NCBI GenBank assembly: GCA_963750915.1
Contig: CAVVSF010000009.1
Location: 310,001 to 374,000, forward strand
Source of the DNA: DATBJJ01 sp963750915
GTDB taxonomy: Bacteria > Acidobacteriota > Vicinamibacteria > Vicinamibacterales > 2-12-FULL-66-21
DNA length: 64,000 nt
Reading direction: 5' to 3'
This document shows positions 16,079-25,449 of this stretch, in pieces. The position numbers were made by a program, and so were the translations under genes. The notes beneath the pieces were generated by a model. The model saw only the letters and a program-made list of their open reading frames with translations. It did not search any database and had not been told where the DNA came from. How positions within the stretch are numbered: the first letter of the stretch is position 1; each line of letters starts with the position of its first letter.

Positions 16079-17666
16079 GTAAACCGACCTTTATGCGAGC
16101 AATTTTGAGCGTTTCGGAGAAAGCCGGCCTGGTCGATTTTGCCCGCGGCCTGACCGCCCTCGGGGTCGAGCTGGTTTCGACCGGGGGGACCGCCCGGACC
16201 CTCTCCGAGGCCGGACTGCCGGTCGTCGGTATCTCCGACGTCACCGGCTTCCCGGAGATGATGGACGGCCGCGTCAAGACCCTCCATCCCAACATCCACG
16301 GCGGCATCCTGGCGCGCCGGAACCGGCCCGACGACCTCGAGGCGATCGCCCGGCACGGCATCACGCCGGTCGACCTGGTCGTCGTCAATCTCTACCCGTT
16401 TGCCAGGGCGGCGCAGAATCCCGAGACCCCCTTCGACGCCCTGGTCGAAGAGATCGACATCGGCGGCCCGAGCCTGGTGCGGGCGGCGGCCAAGAACTTC
16501 CGGGATGTCCTGGTGGTGGTCGATCCGGCGGACTACCCGCGCGTGCTCGCGGAGATGCAGCGACCTGGCGGACCGACGCTCGACTTCCGGTTCGGCCTGA
16601 TGCAGAAGGCGTTCGCCCACACCGGTCAGTACCGATTCGACCATCGCGGGCGCGCTGATGGCGGTTCGGGTAGCCGACGGGGCGATGACCCGCGAGTCCG
16701 CAGCAGGCGCAACCGCAGCCTGTGCCGCTGCGCTACGGTGAGAATCCCCACCAGAAAGCCTCGTGGGTGCCGGCGATGGCGGCCGCCGGCGACGGCTGGC
16801 GCCAGGCGTGGCAGGTGCACCAGGGCAAGGAACTGTCGTTCACGAACCTGCTCGACCTCGACGCGGCGGCGCGCATCGCGCTCGAGTTCACCGAGCCGGT
16901 CGGCGTCGTCATCAAGCATACGAACCCGTGCGGAGTGGCGACGGGCAGCACACTGGCTGATGCCTACGTCCGGGCACGCGAGGCGGATCCGTTGTCGGCG
17001 TTTGGCGGCATCGTCGGGCTCAATCGCGTCCTCGATGCCGAGACGGCGAAGGCGCTGACGTCGACGTTCATCGAAGCCGTGATTGCGCCGGCCGTCGCCG
17101 ACGAGGCGCGGGCGATCCTGGCGGTGAAGCAGAACCTGCGGGTCGTGACCGCGGACTTCGACCAGCTGGCGCGCGGCGCCGGTACCGGCGAGCAAGCCGA
17201 CGGCCGCTCGTTCCTGGGCGGCATGCTGACGCAGGAGCCGGACCGCGTGACCGAAGCGCGCGAGCCGTGGCCGGCCGGTGATTTCCCCAGGGTGGTCACG
17301 AAGCGCGCGCCGACGGCGGACGAATGGACGGCGCTGCGCTTCGCCTGGCGCGTCTGCGCCCACGTCAAGTCGAACACCGTCATTTTCACGACTGCCGATC
17401 GCACGCTCGCGGTTGGCGCCGGCCAGATGAGCCGCGTCGATGCGGTCAAGGTCGCGACGATGAAGGCCGCCGGCGCGCTGTCCGGCTCGGTTGCCGCCTC
17501 GGATGCCTTCTTTCCGTTCCGCGACGGCCTCGACGCGCTTGCCGCGGCCGGCGCCACGGCTGTCGTCCAGCCGGGCGGATCGGTCAAGGACGCGGAAGTG
17601 ATCGCCGCCGCCGACGAGCACGGCCTGGCGATGGTCTTCACCGGGCGCCGCCACTTCAGGCACTAG
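16072..17666 (+). CDS. purH: Bifunctional purine biosynthesis protein PurH (two frame breaks)
   Basis: PurH combines AICAR transformylase and IMP cyclohydrolase, the last two steps of IMP synthesis. The MGS-like cyclase domain (MRAILSVSEKAGLVDFARGL, STGGTARTL, GRVKTLHPNIHGGIL) is in the first frame. After CAGTAC at 16627-16632, one extra base must be skipped to continue into IAGALMAVRVADGAMTRESA. A second break near 16700-16712 leads into PLRYGENPHQKASW. The transformylase motif IKHTNPCGVATGS and the C-terminal FTGRRHFRH are intact. The joined length is about 530 residues. ATG 16093 is an equally good start. Confidence 0.88.
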
Positions 17667-17670
17667 GAAG

Positions 17671-17800
17671 AAAGTTCGAAGTGCGAAGTTCGAAGGACGA
17701 AGTCGAAGGTTCGAAGGACGAACTGCGAAGTCATGGAAGTTCGAAGGACGAACTGCGAAGTTCGAAGGGCGAACTGCGAAGTTCGAAGGGCGACAGTCGA
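17671..17800. repeat. Tandem degenerate TTCGAAGGACGAACTGCGAAG repeats
   Basis: About seven imperfect units of roughly 10-20 bases built from GTTCGAAG and GACGAACTGCGAA. The same family appears at 19488-19560, so the two copies flank the GT39 gene. Confidence 0.8.
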
Positions 17801-19522
17801 ATTCCTGAGCGGTTCGCGGCGATTTCGCTTCCGCTCCTGGCGTTACTCCTGCTCGCCCTTTGTCCCTATTTCATCGGTCTCGACGACTCCTCGATTTGGG
17901 ACGCGAACGAGGCGTTCTACGTCGAAACCCCGCGCGAGATGATCGAGCGCGGTGATTACATCAATCCGACGTTCAACTACGAACCGCGCATCAACAAGCC
18001 GGTCCTGAGCTACTGGATCGTCGCCGCCTTCTTTCACCTGTTCGGCATCTCGCCCGGCGTCCAGCGGATTCCGATCGCGATTGGCGGCCTCGCCCTGATT
18101 GGTGTCGCGTTCCTGCTGGCGCGGGCGGCGGCGCCGCCGCAGCATCGGATCGCCGCGGCGTGGTGGGCGGCACTCGGTCTGGCGATCTCGCCGCGGCTCC
18201 TGATGTTCGCGCGCCGCATCTTCATCGACATCTACATCTCGATGTTCATGGCGCTGACGCTGCTGTTCTTCGCCCTGGCCGAACGCTATCCGCAGCGGCG
18301 GCGGCGGTTCCTGCTGCTCATGTACGCCAGCGTCGGGCTCGGAGTCCTGACCAAGGGACCGATGGCGGCGCTGCTGCCAGGGCTGGTGTTCGCGGTCTAC
18401 CTGCTGGTCCACCGCGAGCTCGGACGGGTGCGCGAGATGCTGATTCCGATCGGCCTCGTTGTCGTCCTCGTAATCGTCTCGCCATGGTACGCCGCGCTCT
18501 ATCAACAGTCCGGCTGGGAGCCCATCAAGTCGTTCCTCGTCGGCGAGAACCTTAATCGCTACGTCGACGGCGCCGGCGTCAACGCCGATCATCGCGGCCC
18601 CTTCTGGTATGTGCCGGTCGTCTTCAGCGACTCGTTTCCCTGGTCGTTCTTGCTGATTCCGGCAGCAGTGATGTGGTTCCGCGAACGCCGCCGTCCCGGC
18701 CTGCTCGACGGCCCGGACGGCCGCGTCCGCACCCTGCTGTGGCTGTGGATCCTGGTGATCGTCGGCTTCTTCTCGCTGTCGGCGGGGAAGCAGGATCTCT
18801 ACATCTTTCCGATTGTCCCGGCCGTCGCGGCGCTGGCGGCGCTGGCGATCGTGCGTGTGCTCGATCCGGCGACGACGCACGGCGCGCCGTCGATCCGCGT
18901 CATGGTTCTGGTGATGGGCGCGGTGCTGATCGTGATGGGGGCGGCGTTCCTGGTGCTGTTCCAGAGCCGATTCGCCGTCTACGTGCTCGCGGGGTCAGGC
19001 GCGATCGGGATTGTCGCGATGCTCGGCGGCGCCGCGTCGATCTGGTTCTCGCGCCGGCGCCGTTTCGCGCCGGCGCTGCTCTCGGTCGCGGCGGCGCTCG
19101 TCGTCGCCAACTGGATCTTCGTGGTCCGCCTGCTCCCGAGCTTCGAGGCTTACAAGCCGGGGCTCGGCCTGGCCGCGGCGCTGCAGTCGCGCGCCGGCCC
19201 GGATGATTTGATCGTGACCTACAACGTCGCCCTGCCGAGCCTCGTCTACTACCTCCGGCGCCACACCGAAGTGTTCTACGACAACGGTCGCGTGCTGGAG
19301 CTGATCCAGTCCGGCAGGCCGCTGTACATCATGATGACGAGCTACGACTATGAAGAGAAGATCAAGCCGGCGATCACGGCGCCGCTGTGCCAGGTGACCT
19401 CGGTGCCGACGTTCGACGTCAAGCTGCGGAACGTACTGTCGCGGCAGCGCCTGCCGGCAGTGCTGCTGCTCACGAATCGTTGTGAAGAAAGGTCGAAGTT
19501 CGAAGTGCGAAGTTCGAAGTAA
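17681..19522 (+). CDS. ArnT/PMT-like glycosyltransferase family 39, polytopic
   Basis: Integral-membrane glycosyltransferase that would use polyprenyl-phosphate sugars to modify lipid A, glycan or protein. After a hydrophilic repeat-encoded N terminus (SSKDELRSSKGELRSSKGD) come about eleven hydrophobic segments, and the typical first periplasmic loop IWDANEAFYVETPREM with NKPVLSYWIVAAFFHL. No ATG opens the frame before the conserved part; GTG 17681, itself inside the repeat, is the best start, so the native start was probably displaced by repeat sequence. The C-terminal residues ERSKFEVRSSK are also repeat-encoded. It precedes heptose genes on the other strand. Confidence 0.78.
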   Translation: MRSSKDEVEGSKDELRSHGSSKDELRSSKGELRSSKGDSRIPERFAAISLPLLALLLLALCPYFIGLDDSSIWDANEAFYVETPREMIERGDYINPTFNYEPRINKPVLSYWIVAAFFHLFGISPGVQRIPIAIGGLALIGVAFLLARAAAPPQHRIAAAWWAALGLAISPRLLMFARRIFIDIYISMFMALTLLFFALAERYPQRRRRFLLLMYASVGLGVLTKGPMAALLPGLVFAVYLLVHRELGRVREMLIPIGLVVVLVIVSPWYAALYQQSGWEPIKSFLVGENLNRYVDGAGVNADHRGPFWYVPVVFSDSFPWSFLLIPAAVMWFRERRRPGLLDGPDGRVRTLLWLWILVIVGFFSLSAGKQDLYIFPIVPAVAALAALAIVRVLDPATTHGAPSIRVMVLVMGAVLIVMGAAFLVLFQSRFAVYVLAGSGAIGIVAMLGGAASIWFSRRRRFAPALLSVAAALVVANWIFVVRLLPSFEAYKPGLGLAAALQSRAGPDDLIVTYNVALPSLVYYLRRHTEVFYDNGRVLELIQSGRPLYIMMTSYDYEEKIKPAITAPLCQVTSVPTFDVKLRNVLSRQRLPAVLLLTNRCEERSKFEVRSSK

Positions 19523-19560
19523 AGGGCGACGTAAGTTCGAACGTCACTTCGAACTTCAGC
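19488..19560. repeat. TTCGAAG-family repeats between convergent genes
   Basis: AAGTTCGAAGTGCGAAGTTCG and complementary GAACGTCACTTCGAACTTC units lie between GT39 and the heptose kinase gene and can fold into a short hairpin. They encode the last residues of GT39. Confidence 0.7.
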
Positions 19561-20536
19561 CGTCGAATTTCGCACTGTCCCTCAATTCGTCAACAGTTAC
19601 CGTAGCCGGGCCGAACTTGGCGACGACGAGGCCGGCGGCGCGGTTGGCGAGCCGCGCGGCCTCGGTCATCGAGGCGCCGCCGGCGGCGGCGAGGGCGAGG
19701 GCGCTGATCACCGTATCCCCGGCGCCGGTGACGTCGGCGACCTCGCGCGCTTCGGCGGGCAGCGCCACGTCGGCGTCGCCGTCGAGCAGCCACATGCCGT
19801 GCTCGCCGCGCGTGATCAGCACGGACTGGCAGTTGGCCCGTTCGCGAAAACGCCGCGCCGCTTCCCTGGCGTCGGCGTCGGAGCGGATCCGCATGTGCGT
19901 CACCGCTTCCGCCTCGTAGTGATTCGGCGTGACGATCGTCGCGCCGCCGTAGTAGCCGACGTGCGCTACCTTCGGATCGACAAGCAGCGGCACCCCGTGC
20001 CGCTGCGCGGCTGCCGTCGCCGCCGCGGCCACGCCCGCCGAGACGACGCCTTTCAGGTAATCCGAGACGACAATCGCCTGGACCGAGCGTGCCAGCAAGG
20101 CAATGCGCGCCACGATTGCCGCTTCGACTTCGGCGGCAATCTCGACGTCGTTCTCGTAGTCGATCCGCGCCACCTGCTGATTTCGCGTCGTCACCACCCG
20201 AAGCTTGCGCGTCGTGCACCGCGACTTGTCGGCAACGATGCCGGAGGTGCCGATCGACCGGATCGACATCTCCTGCAGCAGCCGGGTCGCGTCGGTGTCA
20301 GCGCCGACGACGCCGACGGTTTCGACGACGCCGCCGAGAGCGACGATGTTGTTGGCGACATTGGCGGCGCCGCCGAGCCGCCAGGTCTCGTGGCCGAATC
20401 GGACGATCGGCACCGGTGCTTCCGGCGAAATGCGATCGACGTTGCCGATCACGAACTGGTCGACCATGAGGTCGCCGATCACCAGAACGGCGCGGCCGCT
20501 GAGCCGATCGAGGACGCGCTCGAGAAGCGTGGGCAT
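19556..20536 (-). CDS. rfaE1: D-glycero-beta-D-manno-heptose-7-phosphate kinase
   Basis: This PfkB-family kinase phosphorylates heptose 7-phosphate at C1 in ADP-heptose synthesis. The 326-residue protein MPTLLERVLDRLSGRAVLVI has GDLMVDQFVIGNVDRISPEA, the sugar-binding WRLGGAANVANNIVALGG, and the ATP-site motif DVTGAGDTVISALA. It is kinase-only: the adenylyltransferase domain of fused HldE is missing and must be encoded elsewhere. The frame is open far upstream because it runs on from the ligase gene; ATG 20536 matches the family. It is the last gene of a three-gene minus-strand cluster. Confidence 0.92.
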   Translation of the reverse strand: MPTLLERVLDRLSGRAVLVIGDLMVDQFVIGNVDRISPEAPVPIVRFGHETWRLGGAANVANNIVALGGVVETVGVVGADTDATRLLQEMSIRSIGTSGIVADKSRCTTRKLRVVTTRNQQVARIDYENDVEIAAEVEAAIVARIALLARSVQAIVVSDYLKGVVSAGVAAAATAAAQRHGVPLLVDPKVAHVGYYGGATIVTPNHYEAEAVTHMRIRSDADAREAARRFRERANCQSVLITRGEHGMWLLDGDADVALPAEAREVADVTGAGDTVISALALAAAGGASMTEAARLANRAAGLVVAKFGPATVTVDELRDSAKFDG

Positions 20537-20556
20537 GGAGGATACGGGGTCGACGC

Positions 20557-21805
20557 CTAGGCCGCTCGCGGCCGGGCCGAGGCGGAAGCGACCGGTGGCT
20601 CGGCCGCGTACGGCAGCGTCACGAGAACGAGAAACAACATCAGGAACTCGGAATCGCCGAAATTGTATTCGAACATGCCGGCCGCCAGCATCGCGATGAC
20701 GCAGGCGAGGCCGCCGGCGGCCAGCGAGGGCAGGACCGACACCCGGCGCTGGCGGATGAAATCGCGCAGCAGCGTCACGACGAACCACAGCCAGATCGCC
20801 AGCGCCGGCAGGCCGCGCTCGGCGGCGATCTGCAGCGGCACGTTGTGCAGATGCGGGTTCAACTGCCGTACCGCGCGGCTGTCGCGATAGTGCGGGTAGA
20901 CCTGGATCAGCATGTCCGGCCCGACCCCGGTCAGCGGCTTGTCGCGAATGATGTGCAGCCCCGAACGGATCATCGCCAGCCGATCCTGGTTCGACTGCAC
21001 CGTCGCGCCTGTCGTCTCGCTCTCGCCGAGCACTTGCTCCAGCGACAACAGCGAGTAGAAGCGCTCGGTGACGGCCGTCGGCGACAGCGCGATGCCGATG
21101 CCCAGCAGCACCGGCAGCAGCGCCGCCATGCGGAACATCGTCCGGAAGTCCTTCATCAGGAACAGCGCGCCGATGCCGGCGCAGGCCCCGACCCAGGCGT
21201 TGCGGCTGAGCGTCAGCACCAGGGCGACGAGGACGGCCGGCAGCACCAGCGCCGCCCAGACGCGGTCGCGGCGGCGGAACATCACGCGGGCGACGGCGAT
21301 GCAGGCGACCAGCATGATGACGCCCGAGTACGTCATGTAGTGGCCGAGGTTGCCTTGAATCCGGTTCTGGATGTTGTCGAAATTCAGGATCCCGGTACTG
21401 GACGATGCCGTAGACCGCGTTGATCGCGCCGATGGTGATGATGACGTCGACGGCGGTCAGGCTGCGCTCGCCGCGCAGCAGCCGGTAGGCGATCGGGACG
21501 ATGGCGAAGAGCAGCAGCTGCTTGCAGTCGCGGAAGCTCGTCTCCGGATCGACAGAGAAGAAGGACACGACCAGGGTCGCGGCGGCGTAGGCGAGCAGCG
21601 GCCAGAACATCGCCGGGACCTCGATCCGCTCGCGATTGACGACGACCAGCGTCAGCCACAGCACCGCCGACAGGCCGAGCAGGATGCCGGCAGCTGCGAT
21701 CGACAGCTGCGGCGCCGCCGCGAAGGCGAGGAACGACAGGTATGCCGCTCGCTCGAGCGTCGACACCGGCCGGACCGGCAGCGCAGAACCGGGAACTGTC
21801 ATCAT
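20557..21805 (-). CDS. O-antigen ligase / polymerase family membrane protein (one frame break)
   Basis: WaaL/Wzy_C-type polytopic membrane protein that would attach or polymerise O-antigen repeats. The N-terminal part (SFLAFAAAPQLSIAAAGILL to INAVYGIVQY) and the remainder (GILNFDNIQNRIQGNLGHY, then MTYSGVIMLVACIAVARVMF to the end) are joined by skipping one base just after CAGTAC, near 21395. The Wzy_C signature region TGVGPDMLIQVYPHYRD and HNVPLQIAAERGLPALAIWL is clear. The joined length is about 415 residues with roughly ten transmembrane segments. It overlaps the GT9 gene by one base and lies 20 bases before the kinase gene. Confidence 0.83.
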
Positions 21806-22884
21806 CAGGCGTGGATCTGGCCGAGCGCACGCTCGGCCGCCGCTAACACCCTATCAGGATCGATTGCTGTCAGGCACCTGAAGTCGCCTGGCGCGCACAC
21901 CCGCTGCTCGCACGGCCGGCATGGCAGGCTGCCGGCGTCGACCGATTCGGTCGCCAGCGCCGGATCGCGCCACGGCGCCGATCGCGCCGCCAGCGTCGGC
22001 CCGTAAATCCCGACGATCGGCGTCCGCGTCGTCGCCGCGATGTGGAGCGGACCGGTGTCGCCGCCGACGAACAGGCCGCTGCGCTCGATGAGCGCCTTCA
22101 GCTCGGCGAGGTCGATGTCGCCGAAGTCGAGCACGTGCGCGGCGAGCGGCGTCCCGAGGATCTGGCGCGCCGCGGCCGCGATGCGATCGGCCGCCGTGCG
22201 GTCGGACGGCCCGGAGCTCAGGACGATGCGGCGCGAGGCGTCGGCGGTCACGAGGCCGGCTACGAGTCTGGCAAAAGATGGCTCCGGCCAGCGCCGGAAG
22301 GGGTTACCCGCGCTGACGTGGACGACCGCGACGGTGTGCCGGGCGTCGACGCCGGCGCGCGCGAGGCGTTCGTCGACGCGCCGGGCGGCGGCGGCGTCGA
22401 GCGGCATCTCGACCGGGTCACGCGCCGGATCCGCGCTGTCGCCGGGCCAGCCGTCGATCGCCGACAGCAGGTCCCACTGGTTCTCGACCGAATGCCGCGG
22501 CCGCAGGTCGCGCGGCCGGTAGACGGTTTTCGTGTAGTGCCAGCGGCGTCCCTCGATGTCGTAACCGATGCGCTGGCGGGCGCCGGTGGCCCACGTCAGC
22601 CACGAGCTGCGCGGGCCGCCGTGCAGGTCGATGGCGACGTCGAATCGCGCCGCGCGGAGCCGGCCGGCGAGCCGGATGTCATCGACGATCCGACGCAGTC
22701 CTCGTCGCCGCGGCGCGATGATGATCTCGGCCAGGTGCGGGTTGCCGGCGACGACCGGCGCCGCCGCTGGTTCGACCAGGTAACTGATCCGGGAGTGGGG
22801 GAAGGTTCTCGTGAGGGCGCTCGGGATCGGTGTCGTGAAGACCACGTCGCCAATCATGCGGAGGCGAATGAGCAGTATCTTCAC
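21805..22884 (-). CDS. GT9-family heptosyltransferase (ADP-heptose:LPS)
   Basis: Cytoplasmic-face glycosyltransferase of the WaaC/WaaF family (359 residues) that adds heptose to the LPS inner core. It starts MKILLIRLRMIGDVVFTTP, the typical N terminus, and has the C-terminal nucleotide-sugar motif FVGGDTGPLHIAATTRTPIV with IYGPT. A cysteine-rich segment (LPCRPCEQRVCAPGDFRCL), common in this family, is near the end. Neighbouring heptose kinase and O-antigen ligase genes support an LPS role. WaaC, WaaF or WaaQ type cannot be separated by eye. Confidence 0.87.
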   Translation of the reverse strand: MKILLIRLRMIGDVVFTTPIPSALTRTFPHSRISYLVEPAAAPVVAGNPHLAEIIIAPRRRGLRRIVDDIRLAGRLRAARFDVAIDLHGGPRSSWLTWATGARQRIGYDIEGRRWHYTKTVYRPRDLRPRHSVENQWDLLSAIDGWPGDSADPARDPVEMPLDAAAARRVDERLARAGVDARHTVAVVHVSAGNPFRRWPEPSFARLVAGLVTADASRRIVLSSGPSDRTAADRIAAAARQILGTPLAAHVLDFGDIDLAELKALIERSGLFVGGDTGPLHIAATTRTPIVGIYGPTLAARSAPWRDPALATESVDAGSLPCRPCEQRVCAPGDFRCLTAIDPDRVLAAAERALGQIHA

Positions 22885-22946
22885 GGGTCGCCAGGCTGGC
22901 GCGGGCGCGACGGGTCGGGCCAGCGCGCGAGAAGCGTCGGCCGGCC

Positions 22947-23117
22947 CTACGGCTCGATGGTCGCTTCATCAAGGAGCATCACCGGGATGTCGTCCTTGAT
23001 GGGATAGACGCGCTTGCACTGGCCACACTTCAAGGCGGCGCCGTTGTTGACGAGCTCCACCTTGGTCTTGCAGTTGGGGCAGGCCAGAATCTCGAGCAGT
23101 TCAGGATCGACAGGCAT
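22947..23117 (-). CDS. Trm112 family protein (YcaR-like)
   Basis: Small zinc-ribbon-like protein of 56 residues, MPVDPELLEILACPNCKTK, with a second Cys pair in LKCGQCKRVYPIKDDIPVML. Bacterial members of this family are of uncertain function; eukaryotic and archaeal Trm112 activates methyltransferases. ATG 23117 is the conserved start; the frame is open upstream to 23159. Confidence 0.85.
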   Translation of the reverse strand: MPVDPELLEILACPNCKTKVELVNNGAALKCGQCKRVYPIKDDIPVMLLDEATIEP

Positions 23118-23207
23118 TCGGCAGATAGTTCCTGATTCGTTGACGCGGGTCAGATTCACCCCGAACTATACCAGATGCGTTTGCGTCCGGCGGTCCGCTG
23201 ACGTCAT

Positions 23208-23213
23208 TATAGT
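23208..23213 (+). promoter_or_regulatory. -10 element (TATAGT) for the TPR gene, likely leaderless
   Basis: TATAGT ends 7 bases before the ATG at 23221 and there is no Shine-Dalgarno sequence between, so the mRNA probably starts at or next to the ATG. Confidence 0.45.
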
Positions 23214-23220
23214 CAGTTAG

Positions 23221-24658
23221 ATGCGGCAACTCTGTTCGGTTGTGCTTGCGATGATTCTCGGCGCGGCGACGTCGGCCGCAGCCGTGCAGCCGCCGACGCC
23301 GGTCAGGCCTTCGTCTCCGGCGCCGGACGACGCGCAGTACTACTATCTGCTGGGCCGGCATCTCGAGAGCCTTGGGAAAGTCGACGAGGCCGTCGTCGCG
23401 CACAAGCGTGCCATCGAACTCGACCCGGAATCGCCCGAGTTGCGAGTCGAGCTCGCCGACCTCTACGCCCGTCAGAACAACGCTCCCGCCGCGATGGTCC
23501 AGGCGGAGGCGGCGCTGGCGAAAGCCCCGGCCAACGCCGACGCGAACCGGATCCTCGGCATGGCCTACGCGGAGTTTGCCGACCGCAACCTGCCGCTGCG
23601 CCCGGGCGACGACCCGGCGACGTATCTCGCGAAGGCGATCGAGAAGCTCGAGAAGGCGCGAACCGACATCCCGGACATCGGCCTCGATGTCGTCCTCGGT
23701 CAGCTTTACCTGCAGAGCGGAGCCTTCGACAAGGCAGTGCCGCTGCTTCGCCGCGTCGTCGACAGCCAGCCGGCGTCGATCGATGCGGTGGTGCTGCTCT
23801 CGACCGCCGCGGAGAGCGCCGGTCGTCCCGATGAAGCGGTGAGTGTCGCTCGAGACCTTCCTGCGCACGAATCCAGGCTCGTATCGCGCCCAGATCCGCA
23901 TCGCCGAGATTCGCGAAGCGCAGGAGCGGTGGGATGCGGCGGCTGATGCGTATGGCAGGGCGCAGGCGCTGAATCCGCGCGCGCCGTTGACGAGCCGGCG
24001 CGCCGTGGCGCTGCTGTCGGCCGGGCGTCCGGCGGAAGCGCGCGACGCGGTGCAGGCGTCGCTGGCGGCGAAGCGAACCGAGGGCAACGAATCGATCCTG
24101 CTCTATCTCCTCGCCGAGAGTCAGCGCGTGCTCAAGGACCTCGATGCCGCGCAAACGACGGCGGAGAAGCTGCTGGCCGCCAATCCCGACGATTCCCGCG
24201 GCCTGCACGTGCTCTCGCTCATCCAGCAGGACAAGGGCGACATGCAAGCGGCCGAGCGCACGTTGCGCGGCATCATCGCACGCGATCCGCTCGACGCCAA
24301 CGCCCTGAACTCGCTCGGCTACATGTACGCCGACCGCCGCGAGCGCCTCGACGAGGCCGTGAGCCTCGTGCAGCGCGCGTTGAAGGTCGAGCCCGGCAAC
24401 CCCTCGTACCTCGACAGCCTCGGCTGGGCGTACTTCCAGCAGGGCAGGCTCGATCTCGCGGACGCGCCGCTCACCGAAGCCGCGGCCAAGCTGGAGGAGA
24501 GCTCGGTCGTGCAGGATCACCTCGGCGACCTGCGATACAAGCAGCAGCGCTTCGCCGAGGCGGTGGCGGCGTGGAAGCGCGCGCTCGCCGGCGACGGTCA
24601 ATCTATCGATCGCGCCAGGGTCGAGAAGAAGCTGCGCGAGGCGCAGGGACGGCAGTGA
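23221..24658 (+). CDS. Tetratricopeptide-repeat protein, probably secreted (one frame break)
   Basis: A signal peptide (MRQLCSVVLAMILGAATSAA) is followed by many TPR units, for example YYYLLGRHLESLGKVDEAVV, NALNSLGYMYADRRERLDEA and YLDSLGWAYFQQGRLDLADA. The first frame is open to 23946, but the repeat register moves to the +1 frame near 23841 (SLETFLRTNPGSYRAQIRIA). Joined length is about 478 residues. TPR proteins of this layout serve as periplasmic or outer-membrane scaffolds. It is translationally coupled (GTGA) to the LolB-like lipoprotein gene. Confidence 0.83.
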
Positions 24659-25449
24659 TCCGGCCGCTGCGCAGCATGCTGATTGCCGCTGGTCTGGCAG
24701 TCTTCGCGGCCGGGTGCGCGCCGCGGCTCGCGTTGCTGCCGACCGGGCCCGGCAGCGATTTTCCCGGTCATGCCACCGCGTACGCGGAGGCGACGGGGCA
24801 GTGTCGCGTCCTGCAGACGATGCGCGCCGTCCTGCGTATCTCCGGTCGGGCCGCGGGCCAGCGATTCCGCGCCAGCCTCGATGCGGGCTTTGCGGCACCG
24901 GGGCAGCTCCGCCTCGAGCTGCCGGCGCCCGGCAAACCGATTTTCATCCTCGTGGCCGCCGACAATCGCGCGACGCTTCTCCTGCCCCGCGACGAGCGCG
25001 TGCTCGCTGACGCGCCGCCGGCGGCGACGCTGGAGGCACTGGCCGGCATCGCCCTCGCGCCGGAGGAGCTGCGCACGATCATCGGCGGCTGCGGCTTCGG
25101 CGTCGGCACCACCAGCGGCGGGCGCGCCTACGGCAACGGACGTGTCGCGGTCGATGTCGGCGATGCCGTCGCTCATCTGGAGCAGCGCGCCGGCGGGCCC
25201 TGGCAGCTCGTCGCCGCGGTCCGCGGTCCGATCGACGTCCGCTACGCGGACCATGTCGCCGGCCGGCCGGAGACCGTTCGCGTCCGCACCGGCGGCGGGA
25301 GCGACAGGCCGACGGACCTGACCGTGCGCCTTTCCCAGGTCGACGTCAACGAAATGCTGGCCGCCGACGTGTTCCGGCTGGACATTCCCGCCGGCACGAC
25401 GCCGATCACGCTCGACGAGCTGCGACAGGCTGGACCGCTTGGCCGCTGA
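24655..25449 (+). CDS. LolB-like outer-membrane lipoprotein
   Basis: The 264-residue product starts at GTG 24655, overlapping the TPR stop. It has a signal peptide with lipobox AAGC (Cys near residue 23), then a beta-rich domain with RISGRAAGQRFRASLDAGFA and a FRLDIPAGTTPITLDELRQA end. Fold and context (next to ispE, after a TPR gene) match LolB-like / DUF4292 proteins that help place lipoproteins or LPS in the outer membrane. Assignment is by general resemblance only. Confidence 0.65.
   Translation: MIRPLRSMLIAAGLAVFAAGCAPRLALLPTGPGSDFPGHATAYAEATGQCRVLQTMRAVLRISGRAAGQRFRASLDAGFAAPGQLRLELPAPGKPIFILVAADNRATLLLPRDERVLADAPPAATLEALAGIALAPEELRTIIGGCGFGVGTTSGGRAYGNGRVAVDVGDAVAHLEQRAGGPWQLVAAVRGPIDVRYADHVAGRPETVRVRTGGGSDRPTDLTVRLSQVDVNEMLAADVFRLDIPAGTTPITLDELRQAGPLGR

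Noticed and set aside
17671..17800. Tandem repeats resembling a CRISPR array
   Set aside because: Units are short and imperfect, with no regular unique spacers, and there are no cas genes.
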